A stretch of 64,000 nt of DNA from Streptomyces sp. f51 (GCF_037940415.1 NZ_CP149798.1:6419001-6483000), one strand, 5' to 3'; numbered from the stretch's first letter, positions 50,050 through 59,360 are shown. Translations and numbers: made by a program. Notes: generated by a model from the sequence alone, not told the origin.

Positions 50050-50598
50050 TCAATCCTCGGCGGGCTTGCGGCCCATCCGGTGCGCCTTTTTGGCCGCTTG
50101 CTCCGGGGTCACCAGTTCCACCCGGCGGCGGAAAGTGCCCTTCACTACGAAGAAGCCGGAGAACTTTCCCAGCGCCCCGATCTCGCGGCACTCGTACAAG
50201 CCGTTTCCAGGCAGCGGCCACCCGTAAGGCGGGCCACTGCGATCGAGGAACGTCCGCGCGTACACGTACCTCTTGTTGGTGCCTCGGATCTTCGCGACCC
50301 AGCCGATCGGGCTGTCGCTGATCACTCGCTTCGGAGTGATCGACACCATGGGAAACACCCTGGCCGGGTCCGCAGTGGCGATGTCGATGGGGACGTCCAA
50401 GGCCGCTGTCGATGCCGCTTTCTGCTCCGGGGTGGCGTGGCGCTGACAGACCTGCGGATGAGGGCCGATGCCGTGCCAGACCATGAGCGAGAAGCTACAG
50501 CGGGTCCCCTTCTGCGTCACGGCCGTGCACTGAGTCACGCTGTCCCCCGGATTCTCGCGTCGCACCTGCTCAGCGACTCTTTCGGCAGGACAGTACAT
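50050..50598 (-). CDS. Hypothetical protein with small zinc-binding-like motif
   Basis: A 182-residue protein from the ATG at 50598. The early part contains CTAVTQKGTRCSFS and, after HGIGPHPQ, VCQRH, an arrangement of Cys and His residues that could bind zinc. The C-terminal half is basic (GTFRRRVELVTPEQAAKKAH). No family is recognised. The ribosome site is weak. It is probably part of the accessory insertion. Confidence 0.6.
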   Translation of the reverse strand: MYCPAERVAEQVRRENPGDSVTQCTAVTQKGTRCSFSLMVWHGIGPHPQVCQRHATPEQKAASTAALDVPIDIATADPARVFPMVSITPKRVISDSPIGWVAKIRGTNKRYVYARTFLDRSGPPYGWPLPGNGLYECREIGALGKFSGFFVVKGTFRRRVELVTPEQAAKKAHRMGRKPAED

Positions 50599-50677
50599 GC
50601 TGACTTCTTCGGGCTGGGGTGGGCCTGTCCATGCCCGGAGTGGTCTCGGAGGTCTCGGGCAGCACGTCATCTGTCCG

Positions 50678-51181
50678 CTAGCTCCGGGCGATCTGGTTGA
50701 CCCGCTTCGCCACGGCGTCCAAGTGGTCGGTTCCGATGGACATTTCGGCGGCCATGAGGTCGAACGACGCCTGGTCCTCGCTGTTCGCGCCCACGGTGCA
50801 TGCGGAGGCGGACTTTCCCAGATGATCCAGTGCCAGCTTCCAGCGTGCGGCCAGCTTTTCGTCCGGCATCGGGTCTTCCTGCGCAATCCCTTCGACGTCC
50901 GCGGTGAGCTGCGCACAACTGGTTTGCAGCGCCGCCAGGTCCACCGGGTCCGAGTCCTTCTCCACTTGCCCCAGACTCTTCGCGAGGGTGTTGAGGGAAT
51001 CGAAGCCGCCAGCATCTGCCCAGGCTCGGACCTTGGTCGCGGTATCGGTGCTGGGGCTCGCCGACGTGGAGGTTGAGGGCGTCGCCCATTGGTGAGGCGC
51101 GGCGCTGGTGCCACCGCCGCAGGCGGCGAGCAGAAGGCTGAGCGCGACTGTCGTCGTCGCAATCGCGAGCTTGGTACGCAT
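50678..51181 (-). CDS. Small secreted lipoprotein
   Basis: A 167-residue lipoprotein: leader MRTKLAIATTTVALSLLLAA ends at the lipobox cysteine, followed by a Ser/Thr/Pro linker and a helical domain with two cysteines (QTSCAQLTADV and SACTVGANSE) that may pair. The ATG follows GGGGGA. No family is recognised. Confidence 0.75.
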   Translation of the reverse strand: MRTKLAIATTTVALSLLLAACGGGTSAAPHQWATPSTSTSASPSTDTATKVRAWADAGGFDSLNTLAKSLGQVEKDSDPVDLAALQTSCAQLTADVEGIAQEDPMPDEKLAARWKLALDHLGKSASACTVGANSEDQASFDLMAAEMSIGTDHLDAVAKRVNQIARS

Positions 51182-51370
51182 GGTCCCCCAAGGACAGATG
51201 GTCAGATGACGGATGCTGCTCTGTCGCATCGAGACGTGGGGGCGTTGTATCCCTTCCGTTACACAACGTCACCGTAGTGTCACCGAGGGGCATGTCTGGC
51301 GCCCTGTTGTGGGCGTCCCTGTCCGCACTACGGTGCGCGGCAGATCACCGGACCGACGAAGGGACTGGCA

Positions 51371-52102
51371 ATGGCGCGACGGATGTGGAAAGTCGGCACG
51401 AACTCCGGCAACGACGGATGCCCCACTCTCTACACCGAGCCCGGCACCGACACCTACGTCGTGCAGGGCGACCCGGTGACCGACCCCGCCGAAGTGGCGC
51501 AGCTCGACCTCGCGGACGGCGAGGCCGCGGTCACCGTGCCCCGCGAGCTGCTCGCCAACTTCGGCCCGAAGGAGCCCGTGCACGTGTCCCAGCTCATCAG
51601 CTTCGAGGACTTCAGCGGCATGTTCGCCAAGCTGAAGCACTCCGCCTGGCGCCTGGAGACCCGCCGCCGCTACGCCTCCGACGAGACCACCGACACCTAC
51701 GCGCAGTTCCTCGCCGAGGGCCGCGTCGACTGGGACCTCGACGACCCGTGGTGCGCCGGCCGCCGCGAACAGTCCGCGCTCGGGAAGCGGTTCGAGCGGG
51801 TGCGGATCCTCGACGAGCCGCCCACCGCCGGGCAGCGGTACCTCCTCGACAACGCCCGCCGGAACACCGCGGTGGGCGAAGACATCCGCGTCCTGACCCG
51901 CACCCGTGCCGAGGAACTCGGGCTCCCGCGTGAGGACTTCTGGCTCTTCGACGCACGAGTGGTCGCCCTGCTCCACCATGACGACGTCGACAACCTGACC
52001 GAGGTCGAGCTGATCACCGATCCCGTGCAGGTGCTCCGCTACGCGCAGGTCCGCGAGGCCGCCTGGCACTTTGCCGTGCCCTACGGCCAGTTCAGCGGGT
52101 AG
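51371..52102 (+). CDS. DUF6879-family protein paired with an XRE regulator
   Basis: A 243-residue soluble protein. The first 55 residues (VGTNSGNDGCPTLYTEPGTD) resemble a DUF397-like start. The rest matches DUF6879 as I know it: LISFEDFSGMFAKLKHSAWR, LETRRRYASDETTD and VREAAWHFAVPYGQF. Such proteins are usually encoded beside DUF5753-type XRE regulators in Streptomyces, and their function is not established. The XRE gene follows after 10 nt. Confidence 0.78.
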   Translation: MARRMWKVGTNSGNDGCPTLYTEPGTDTYVVQGDPVTDPAEVAQLDLADGEAAVTVPRELLANFGPKEPVHVSQLISFEDFSGMFAKLKHSAWRLETRRRYASDETTDTYAQFLAEGRVDWDLDDPWCAGRREQSALGKRFERVRILDEPPTAGQRYLLDNARRNTAVGEDIRVLTRTRAEELGLPREDFWLFDARVVALLHHDDVDNLTEVELITDPVQVLRYAQVREAAWHFAVPYGQFSG

Positions 52103-52112
52103 CTTCCCAACC

Positions 52113-52952
52113 GTGGCAACGGACTTCCAGCAGGCCCGCGAGGCGCTCGGCCGCCGGCTCCGTGAGTTGCGCGGCCAGCGCACCCAACGGGACCTGGCGG
52201 CCGTGCTGGAGTGGCCGCAGGCCAAGGTCTCCAAGCTGGAGACCGGGCGGCAGACCGCCACCACGGACGACGTCACCGCGTGGGCCGCAGCTGTAGATGC
52301 TCCGGAGACGGCCGGGGAACTCACCGCCCGGCTCCAGGGCCTGGAGACGCACACGCGGTCCTGGCGGCGCCAACTGCGGGCCGGGCACCGGCCGGTGCAG
52401 GACGTCCTCACCATCGAGTACGAGCGCTCCACGGAGCTGCGCGCGTGGCAGGGCTCCATGGTCGTCGGCATGCTCCAGACCCCGGACTACGCGCGCGCCG
52501 TGTTCACCCGGTACGCGGAGCTGCACCAGTCGCCCCGCGACGTCGAGGACGCCGTCCGCGCCCGGGTCCGGCGGCAAGAGCTGCTGTACCAGCCGGGCCG
52601 CACCTTCCACCTCTTGCTCTGGGAGGCCGCGCTGCACGCGGGCGTCGCCCCACCGGACGTCCTGGCCGCGCAGCTGGACCGCCTCTGCAGCGCGATCGGC
52701 CTCGACACCGTCCGCCTCGGCATCGTCCCCATCGGCGCGCAGGTCGGCGTCCCGCCGGCCAACTCGTTCTGGCTCTACGACGACCGCCTCACGGTCGTCG
52801 AGGACTGGCACGCCGAGCTGTGGCTGAACGACACCGACAGCTGCGCCCTCTACCGCCGCGTGTGGGACACCCTCGACCAGGCCGCGGTCTACGGGACCCA
52901 CGCCCGGCGGCTCATCGCCCGGGCCCGGAGTCAGTTCACGGACCGCCCGTAA
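52113..52952 (+). CDS. XRE-family regulator with DUF5753 domain
   Basis: A 279-residue protein started at GTG 52113. It has an N-terminal XRE helix-turn-helix (LRGQRTQRDLAAVLEWPQAK, then VSKLETGRQTAT) and a C-terminal DUF5753 domain with YERSTELRAWQGSMVVGMLQ, TPDYARAVF and LLWEAALHAGV. Proteins of this kind pair with DUF397/DUF6879 partners and influence development and antibiotic production in some species. Here it forms a four-gene run with two unknown genes. Confidence 0.87.
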   Translation: MATDFQQAREALGRRLRELRGQRTQRDLAAVLEWPQAKVSKLETGRQTATTDDVTAWAAAVDAPETAGELTARLQGLETHTRSWRRQLRAGHRPVQDVLTIEYERSTELRAWQGSMVVGMLQTPDYARAVFTRYAELHQSPRDVEDAVRARVRRQELLYQPGRTFHLLLWEAALHAGVAPPDVLAAQLDRLCSAIGLDTVRLGIVPIGAQVGVPPANSFWLYDDRLTVVEDWHAELWLNDTDSCALYRRVWDTLDQAAVYGTHARRLIARARSQFTDRP

Positions 52953-53039
52953 GCATCACGGCGAATCGCCGAGGAGCGCCGTCGAATATTCGCGAATCAG
53001 ACCGGGTCCTGATTCGCGCCGGTCCCTAACCTGCTGGTC

Positions 53040-53504
53040 ATGGCCTTACAACCTGCCCTGTACGAACGGCAGGCGGGACAGGACTGGCTCCTCGCCTGCG
53101 CCGACATCCCCGCCGAAATACGGTCCCTCTGGGACGCCGACGAACTCGGCCCGTTCCCCAGCGGCGGCCACTGGATGGTCGCCGAGACGACGCTCGCGCG
53201 GACCATGGACGCCCTCCGGCGCATCGACCAGCCGCGCCGCGGCCCGGTCCTCGGCGACGTCACCACGGGCCTCGCCTGGTGGCTGCTCCCGCCCACGCTC
53301 GGTGAGGAGCTGGGCGACGCCCGCACCCTCACCGTCCACCCCCGCGGCTGGGTGCTGCGCTGCCCGCCGGTGCTGTACCCGGTGCGCGGCCGCGTCTGGC
53401 TGGAGCGCCCGGACGGCACCGGACGACTCACTGACCCTGTCCTGCTCGGCGCCGCGCTCGGTCCCGGCGGCGGGCCCCGACTTTCCACGGAGGCATTCGC
53501 ATGA
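53040..53504 (+). CDS. Hypothetical protein in the XRE/DUF6879 cassette
   Basis: A 154-residue soluble protein I do not recognise with confidence. It contains LLACADIPAEIRSLWDADEL, GGHWMVAETTLARTMDALRR and DVTTGLAWWLLPPTL. This vaguely recalls the small primase/polymerase-like accessory proteins of Streptomyces, but no catalytic motif is visible. It overlaps the next gene as ATGA. Confidence 0.65.
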   Translation: MALQPALYERQAGQDWLLACADIPAEIRSLWDADELGPFPSGGHWMVAETTLARTMDALRRIDQPRRGPVLGDVTTGLAWWLLPPTLGEELGDARTLTVHPRGWVLRCPPVLYPVRGRVWLERPDGTGRLTDPVLLGAALGPGGGPRLSTEAFA

Positions 53505-53902
53505 CCGTCACCTCGGCCCAGACCGCGGACGGCGATCTGCTCGACGAGCCAGCGAAGCGCCTGCTCGCCTCGGTGAAGACTGCCGGGGACCGGGCCGCAG
53601 CGCAGGCCCTCGTCGAGGAAGGGACGATCCTCGCCCGCCGCAGCGTGCTGAGCGTGCTCGGTCTCCTGGACGCGCCGGCTTGGTCACCGGTCCGCTGGGA
53701 GGGGCTAACAGGCCGGGTCTACAGCCTCGGCCTGGACGAGGAGCAGCGGGCGTTCCTCGGGCTGACGCTGTCGATGGTGGGTATCGGGCAGGTCACCCTG
53801 GCCGCAGTGACCGATCTCGGCGAGCGCCGCCTAGCGGTCATGCTGCGCGCGATCGCCCGTCTCGCGGGCAACGACACCCTGGCGGTGGGCACCCGCATCT
53901 GA
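53501..53902 (+). CDS. Hypothetical protein in the XRE/DUF6879 cassette
   Basis: A 133-residue, mostly helical protein (LASVKTAGDRAAAQALVEEG, then YSLGLDEEQRAFLGLTLSMV and RRLAVMLRAIARLAGND). No signal peptide or recognised family. Its ATG overlaps the previous stop, so the two are translated together. Confidence 0.65.
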   Translation: MTVTSAQTADGDLLDEPAKRLLASVKTAGDRAAAQALVEEGTILARRSVLSVLGLLDAPAWSPVRWEGLTGRVYSLGLDEEQRAFLGLTLSMVGIGQVTLAAVTDLGERRLAVMLRAIARLAGNDTLAVGTRI

Positions 53903-54209
53903 ACTCTCGCGGTCGGCCCCGTGGTCGGCAGCGCGTAGGGGCCGGACCGCCCTGGCTGTACACGGGACGGGCCGGTGACGGCTGCCCGTCCGCCCTCGGC
54001 ACCCCAGGAGGGAGCCGGCCGGCGGGTGCGGGGCGGGGCGGATCGCGCTCCGGCCCGGTGGGTCCGCATGACCGCGGGGGTTCCGCTGTCGAGGTAGGCG
54101 TGCCACCCGCTGAGTTCGGTGAGGGCGTCGCTCAGCCGAGGTAGGGCGTTCGGCGGGGCGCCGTCCGCCCGGTGTGCGGGGCCCGCGAGCTGCGCCTACC
54201 GTGGCTCGC
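53903..54209. other. Gene-free region before the LigD-type polymerase gene
   Basis: This 307-nt GC-rich gap holds no supported frame and marks the right edge of the accessory block. I saw no tRNA, direct-repeat attachment site or integrase remnant. Near its end TACCGT lies about ten bases before the polymerase ATG, with no ribosome site between, which fits a leaderless transcript. Confidence 0.45.
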
Positions 54210-55241
54210 ATGGGCGATGCGGTGGAACTCGAAGCGGCCGGGCGGAGCGTTCGTCTGTCCAGTCCGGACAAGATCTTCTTTCCGGAGCGCGGCTTCACCA
54301 AGCTGGATCTGGCCCAGTACTACCTCGCCGTCGGCGAGGGCATCCTGCGCGCCCTGCGCAACCGCCCCACCACGCTGGAGCGCTACCCGGACGGAGTGAC
54401 CGGCGAGTCCTTCTTCCAGAAGCGGGCGCCCAAGAACATGCCCGACTGGATCCCGACCGCGCACATCACCTTCCCCAGCGGCCGCAGCGCCGACGAGATG
54501 TGCCCCACCGAGCCCGCCGCCGTGCTGTGGGCGGCGCAGTTCGGCACCCTCACCTTCCATCCCTGGCCGGTCCGCCGCGACGACGTCGACAGCCCCGACG
54601 AACTGCGCATCGACCTCGACCCGCAGCCCGGCACGGACTACGCCGACGCGGTGCGCGCCGCCCACGAACTGCGCGAGGTCCTGCACGAGTACGGCGGTCT
54701 GCGGGGCTGGCCCAAGACCTCGGGGGGCCGCGGGCTGCACGTCTTCGTGCCGATCCAGCCGCGCTGGACCTTCACCCAGGTGCGCCGGGCCGCCATCGCC
54801 GTCGGGCGCGAGCTCGAACGCCGTATGCCGGACCAGGTCACCACGGCGTGGTGGAAGGAGGAGAGGGGCGAGAAGATCTTCGTGGACTACAACCAGACCG
54901 CCCGGGACCGCACCATCGCCTCCGCCTACTCCGTACGGCCCCGCCCGCACGCCCCGGTCTCCGCACCGCTGCGCTGGGACGAGGTGCAGGACGCCAGACC
55001 CCGGGACTTCGACCTGGCGACCATGCCGAAGCGCTTCGCCGAACTCGGCGACGTGCACGCCGACATGGACGACCACGCCTTCTCACTGGAGGCCCTGCTG
55101 GAACTCGCCAGCCGCGACGAGCACGACCACGGCCTCGGCGACCTCCCGTATCCGCCCGAGTACCCGAAGATGCCGGGCGAGCCCAAGCGGGTGCAGCCGA
55201 GCCGGGCGAAGCACGAGGAAGCCAAGCCCTCGGGCGACTGA
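54210..55241 (+). CDS. LigD-type polymerase/primase domain protein (NHEJ)
   Basis: A 343-residue stand-alone polymerase domain of the LigD family (archaeo-eukaryotic primase fold). The metal-binding acidic pair is in ELRIDLDPQPGTDYADAV, the triphosphate-binding site in KTSGGRGLHVFVPIQP, and IFVDYNQTARDRTIASAYSV is conserved in the family. It would fill gaps with ribo- or deoxyribonucleotides during end joining, working with LigC and Ku. The start at 54210 has no ribosome site, so translation may be leaderless. Confidence 0.9.
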   Translation: MGDAVELEAAGRSVRLSSPDKIFFPERGFTKLDLAQYYLAVGEGILRALRNRPTTLERYPDGVTGESFFQKRAPKNMPDWIPTAHITFPSGRSADEMCPTEPAAVLWAAQFGTLTFHPWPVRRDDVDSPDELRIDLDPQPGTDYADAVRAAHELREVLHEYGGLRGWPKTSGGRGLHVFVPIQPRWTFTQVRRAAIAVGRELERRMPDQVTTAWWKEERGEKIFVDYNQTARDRTIASAYSVRPRPHAPVSAPLRWDEVQDARPRDFDLATMPKRFAELGDVHADMDDHAFSLEALLELASRDEHDHGLGDLPYPPEYPKMPGEPKRVQPSRAKHEEAKPSGD

Positions 55242-55388
55242 TCCCCTCGGCCGGTCCGAGGCGCGGACCCCGCCGAAGAGCCCTCGGAGAGATCGGTTCC
55301 AGCCGTTCTCGGTGATCGGGAAGCCCGTCCCCGGCGCGGGCCGCCGCGCGGCTATCCTGATCGGCATCCGCCGAGGAGGTGCCCTGAG

Positions 55389-56426
55389 GTGACCGAGACA
55401 GTGTCGCGCCCCACGCTGGAGGCCGTGGCCGCGCGGGCCGGGGTCTCCCGGGCCACCGTGTCGAGGGTCGTGAACGGTGGGGACGGAGTCCGTGAGCCGC
55501 TCGTCGAGCGGGTGCGCCGGGCCGTCGAGGAACTCGGATACGTTCCGAACCAGGCCGCCCGCAGCCTCGTCACCCGGCGCCACGACGCCGTCGCCGTCGT
55601 CATCGCCGAGCCGGAGACCAGGGTCTTCGCCGACCCCTTCTTCGCGCTCCAGCTCCGCGGCATCAGCAAGGAACTGGCCGCCAACGACTCGCAGTTGGTC
55701 CTGCTGCTCACCGAGGGCCGTGACGACCACGCCCGCGTCGCCCGCTACCTCGCCGGCGGTCACGTCGACGGCGCGCTCGTCTTCTCGCTGCACCTCGACG
55801 ACCCGCTGCCCGGACTCATCCACGGCGCGGGGGTGCCGACCGTGTTCGGCGGAAGGCCCGGCTGGGGCGACGGGGTCCGCGAGGCGGTCTACGTCGACTG
55901 CGACAACCGTGGCGGAGCCCGTCAGGCCGTCCGCCATCTCCTCGGCCTCGGCCGGAAGAACATCGCCCACATCACCGGCGCCCTCGACCAGACGTCCGCG
56001 GTCGACCGGCTCGACGGCTACCGGGACGTCATGACCGACGGTGACCCGGCGCTCGTCGCGACGGGCGACTTCACCCCCGCCGGCGGCGAACGCGCGATGC
56101 GCGAGCTGCTGGAGCGCCGCCCCGACGTGGACGCGGTGTTCGTGGCGAACGACCTGTCGGCCCTCGGCGTGCTGCGCGTCCTGCGTGAGCAGGGACGAAG
56201 GGTGCCCGAGGACGTCGCCGTGATCGGCTTCGACGACATGCTGCCGATCGCCGAACAGACCGACCCCCCGCTGACAACGGTCCGTCAGGACATCGAGGAG
56301 ATGGGCCGGTTGATGACCCGTCTGCTGATCGGCGGGCTGGAGGGCCGGGCCGGGGAGGCGGGCCCGGCGTCCGAGTCCTCCGGAGTGGTCCTGCCGACGA
56401 CGGTCGTACGCCGGGCCTCGGCGTAG
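55389..56426 (+). CDS. LacI-family transcriptional regulator (second)
   Basis: A 345-residue repressor with the LacI helix-turn-helix LEAVAARAGVSRATVSRVVN (about 10-29), hinge YVPNQAARSLVTRR and an effector domain with VFVANDLSALGVLRVLREQG and VAVIGFDDMLPIAEQTDPP. The GTG start follows GGAGG. No transporter or catabolic gene adjoins it on this strand, so its target is unclear. Confidence 0.9.
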   Translation: MTETVSRPTLEAVAARAGVSRATVSRVVNGGDGVREPLVERVRRAVEELGYVPNQAARSLVTRRHDAVAVVIAEPETRVFADPFFALQLRGISKELAANDSQLVLLLTEGRDDHARVARYLAGGHVDGALVFSLHLDDPLPGLIHGAGVPTVFGGRPGWGDGVREAVYVDCDNRGGARQAVRHLLGLGRKNIAHITGALDQTSAVDRLDGYRDVMTDGDPALVATGDFTPAGGERAMRELLERRPDVDAVFVANDLSALGVLRVLREQGRRVPEDVAVIGFDDMLPIAEQTDPPLTTVRQDIEEMGRLMTRLLIGGLEGRAGEAGPASESSGVVLPTTVVRRASA

Positions 56427-56484
56427 GGCGGGTCGGCGACGTCCAGTCGGCCGCCCGCGCGGCGCGCCGGGCGTCGTCGGCCGG

Positions 56485-56557
56485 GTGACATCGCGCCGAC
56501 GTGACCCGGGACCGTCGCCGGTCGGGTGACATCGCGCGGACATGACATCGCGCGGAC
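56485..56557. repeat. Three GTGACATCGCGCSGAC repeats
   Basis: Copies begin at 56485, 56526 and 56542, the last two directly adjacent. CCGGGACCGTCG occurs twice in the same stretch. They lie between the convergent LacI and VOC genes and may be a degenerate intergenic repeat or part of a terminator. Confidence 0.55.
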
Positions 56558-56604
56558 ACGCCCCGGGACCGTCGTCGTGACGCCGAGGTCCGCAGACCGG
56601 GGCG

Positions 56605-57396
56605 TCAGCCCTGCCGGGGCACGCTCTTGATCACCGCGAGGTGCGCGCCGTACGGATCCGCGATCCTGGCCATGCGGCCGACGCCCTCCATGTCGGTGGC
56701 GGGCATACGGACCGTGCCGCCGAGTTCCTGGGCCTTGGCGACCACCGCGTCGGTGTCGGGGACCTCGATGTACGGCAGCCAGTACGCCCCCGTCCGCGCC
56801 TCGACCGGGTCGTCGGCCAGCGGCACCAGGCCGCCGAACATGCTCTCCTCCTCGGTCCCCGCGGGGTTGATGCAGGTGTAGGTCCCGCCGGGGAACTGGG
56901 CTGCCGAAGTCTCCCATCCGAAGACCGAGTTGTAGAACGCGGCGGCCGCCGCGACGTCCGGGGTGACGAGTTCGACCCAGCACAGGGAGTTCGGTTCGCC
57001 CGCCGTGCCCAGGCCCTTGGTCCGGCCCGGCTGCCAGATGCCGAACGTCACGCCCGCCTTGTCGGCGAGCATGGCCATGTGTCCCTCGCCCATCACGTCC
57101 ATGGGCGGCATGAGCACCGTGCCCTTGGCCTGCTCGACGGCCTTGGCGGTGGCTTCGGCGTCCTCGGCCTGGAAGTAGACGTGCCAGGACGGGGGGCCCT
57201 GCTCGGCGGTGATCTGCATGCCCCCGGCCACGGTCCTGCCGTCGACCTGGAAGAAGCCGTAGCCGCCGGCGTCGGGCCCCGCCGACTGGAACCGCCAGCC
57301 GAAGAGGCCTCCGTAGAAGGCGATGGCACCCTCGATGTCGGACGTGCCGACATCCAGCCAGTTCGGGGAGCCGTTGACGAATCGCGTGGTGAGCAT
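56605..57396 (-). CDS. VOC/glyoxalase-fold protein with two domains
   Basis: A 263-residue protein, started at the ATG after AAGGAGGG. It has two tandem vicinal-oxygen-chelate domains: residues 1-120 (SPNWLDVGTSDIEGAIAFYG) and 130-255 (VELVTPDVAAAAAFYNSVFG). Proteins of this form are common in Streptomyces and range from hydroxylase-like enzymes to bleomycin-binding proteins. The ligand is not evident. Confidence 0.85.
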   Translation of the reverse strand: MLTTRFVNGSPNWLDVGTSDIEGAIAFYGGLFGWRFQSAGPDAGGYGFFQVDGRTVAGGMQITAEQGPPSWHVYFQAEDAEATAKAVEQAKGTVLMPPMDVMGEGHMAMLADKAGVTFGIWQPGRTKGLGTAGEPNSLCWVELVTPDVAAAAAFYNSVFGWETSAAQFPGGTYTCINPAGTEEESMFGGLVPLADDPVEARTGAYWLPYIEVPDTDAVVAKAQELGGTVRMPATDMEGVGRMARIADPYGAHLAVIKSVPRQG

Positions 57397-57659
57397 GATT
57401 GCCCTCCTTTGAGGGGTCCCGTTGCCTTTGGTTCCCACTCTTCCACCGCCCACTGACAATCGCCGTCGATGCGCGCGAAGCGCCGGGCCGACCGCCACCG
57501 TCACTCTGGGTGTCCGTCACGATTCCCATCGTCGCCGATTCCTTCCGCGCGCCGCCGTGCCCGGCACGGTCCGGCGCGCCATCATCGAGGCGGCCGGCGG
57601 CCTGGGCGCCCGGCGTTGATCCCGCGTTGAGCGAACGTTTTTCGCGGCGGGGCACGCTC

Positions 57660-57911
57660 ATGGGCATGTACTCGCAAACCATCGCTCCGTCCGACCTCGC
57701 CTGGCAGGAGCAGGCGTTGTGCGCGCAGACGGGGGCGGACTTCTTCTTTCCCGAGCCGGGCAGCTCGGTCCGTGACGCGAAGCGCATCTGCGGGATGTGC
57801 CCGATGCGGCCCGCCTGCCTCGACTACGCGCTGAGCAACGACGAGCGCTTCGGTGTGTGGGGCGGACTCTCCGAGAAGGAACGGCTCGGCCTGCGGCGCG
57901 CCCTGGAGTGA
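57660..57911 (+). CDS. WhiB-family iron-sulfur regulator
   Basis: About 81-83 residues; ATG 57660 or 57666 may start. The four cluster cysteines, numbered from 57666, are C19, C42, C45 and C51 (ALCAQTGAD, then RICGMCPMRPACLDYAL). The turn motif FGVWGGLSEKER follows and a basic end (RLGLRRALE) gives DNA contact. Wbl proteins bind a 4Fe-4S cluster and act with the main sigma factor. It is one of several expected in Streptomyces. Confidence 0.9.
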   Translation: MGMYSQTIAPSDLAWQEQALCAQTGADFFFPEPGSSVRDAKRICGMCPMRPACLDYALSNDERFGVWGGLSEKERLGLRRALE

Positions 57912-58063
57912 CCCGCGACGCGCCCCGGACAGCGACGGACCCCGGCAGTCGGCCGCGGGTCGCGTGGTGCATCGGAGTGAGCTGCTTGGCATATGCGCTT
58001 GGACCATGCCGAATCTGCGTATGACGTCCTCTGATCGTTGTCACCGACACCGAAAGGGACGTC

Positions 58064-59281
58064 ATGGCCGACAGCAAGGCCACCAGAGCGAAGAAGGCCG
58101 CAGGGGCGATCGGGCTCGTCACTCCGATGGGCGGGCCCGTGCCCGGAGAGGCTCCCCGGGCGGACGAGGAATGGGCGCTGCCGGGCGGCAGCGCGAGGGT
58201 GTACTACGGGCAGGGTCAGCGGGGTGTGGTCCGCCCGGTGATCCTGGCCGACGGGTTCAACCTGGGGCCGTCCGACTTCGACTGGCTGTGGGACGGGCTG
58301 GAGAACGGCAGGTTCCCGTTCATCAGCGAACTGCGGCGGCGGGGACGCACGCTGGTCCTCGTCGGGTTCGACGAGCGCAGCGAGTCCATCCTGCGCAACG
58401 CCGAGACGATGACCGCCGCGATCATGCGGACCATCGCGGAGCAGCTCGGTGACGCCCGGCTGCTCGTCGGCGGGTTCAGCATGGGCGGCATCGTCGCCCG
58501 CTACGCGCTGGCCAAGATGGAGACGCAGCGCATGGACCACCGCGTCGCGGTCTACGCGTCGTTCGACAGCCCGCACCGGGGAGCGTGGGTGCCGATCGGA
58601 CTCCAGGCGCTCGCCCACTACCTCGCCGACGCGGGCGACGACACCTACCTGCGGCAGATCGGCAGCCCGGCCTCGCAGCAGATGCTCTGGCGCCATCTGG
58701 ACGCTCTCGACGGCACGCCGAAGGAGAGCCCGCTGCGCAAGGAGTTCAAGGAGCAGCTGGAGCGGGTGGGCGGCTGGCCGCGCATCCCGCGTCTGATCGG
58801 GGTGTCCAGCGGGCGCGGTGACGGCGTGGGCAACGGGGTGCGGGCCGGGGCCAAGGCCCTGACCTGCGCCGGGCCGCTCTTCGACGGCACGTACTTCCTC
58901 GCCCAGACCAAGGGCGAGGCCGCGGAGGTGGCCGTGCTCAACGGCGTCCTCGGCGGGCCGCACACGATCACCACGAGCGGCTTCCCCGAACTGGACGGCG
59001 CGCCCGGCGGGACGCTCGAGTCCTTCGGCATCGTCGGGGACACGCTCAAGGCGTTCGGCGAGAACGTCGACATGGTCCACCGGGCCGTGTGCTTCGTCCC
59101 CTCGGTCAGCGCGGTCGCCGTCCGCGACCTGGACCGGCAGGAGAACCTGTACGTCAACATCGACGAGCTGCGCCCGGACGAGTCGGATCTCGACGACTTC
59201 CTGCTCTCGGCGGACAACGATCCGCACGCGATCATGACGCCGGAGATCGGGGAGTGGGTCCTGGACCGGCTGCCCGACTAG
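58064..59281 (+). CDS. Alpha/beta hydrolase, PGAP1/lipase-like
   Basis: A 405-residue protein without signal peptide. The nucleophile elbow is LLVGGFSMGGIVARYALAKM, the oxyanion region PVILADGFNLGPSDFDWLWD, and an Asp and His appear in the C-terminal half (DMVHRAVCFVPS). The sequence VYASFDSPHRGAWVPIGLQA is typical of PGAP1-like or triacylglycerol-lipase-like esterases. A role in lipid turnover is plausible. Confidence 0.82.
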   Translation: MADSKATRAKKAAGAIGLVTPMGGPVPGEAPRADEEWALPGGSARVYYGQGQRGVVRPVILADGFNLGPSDFDWLWDGLENGRFPFISELRRRGRTLVLVGFDERSESILRNAETMTAAIMRTIAEQLGDARLLVGGFSMGGIVARYALAKMETQRMDHRVAVYASFDSPHRGAWVPIGLQALAHYLADAGDDTYLRQIGSPASQQMLWRHLDALDGTPKESPLRKEFKEQLERVGGWPRIPRLIGVSSGRGDGVGNGVRAGAKALTCAGPLFDGTYFLAQTKGEAAEVAVLNGVLGGPHTITTSGFPELDGAPGGTLESFGIVGDTLKAFGENVDMVHRAVCFVPSVSAVAVRDLDRQENLYVNIDELRPDESDLDDFLLSADNDPHAIMTPEIGEWVLDRLPD

Positions 59282-59314
59282 ACCGGGCCCACAAGGCCGA
59301 ACAAGGCCACGCAT

Positions 59315-59360
59315 GCGCGGGCGCCCCGGCAGGACCTGAACCCTGCCGGGGCGCCCGCGC
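59315..59360. terminator. 19-bp hairpin between convergent genes
   Basis: GCGCGGGCGCCCCGGCAGG (59315-59333) pairs perfectly with 59342-59360 around an 8-nt loop, between the hydrolase and desaturase genes. Confidence 0.9.

Noticed and set aside
48555..53902. A complete integrative element or prophage
   Set aside because: No integrase, excisionase, replication gene, tRNA or flanking repeats were found. Only small accessory-type genes are present.
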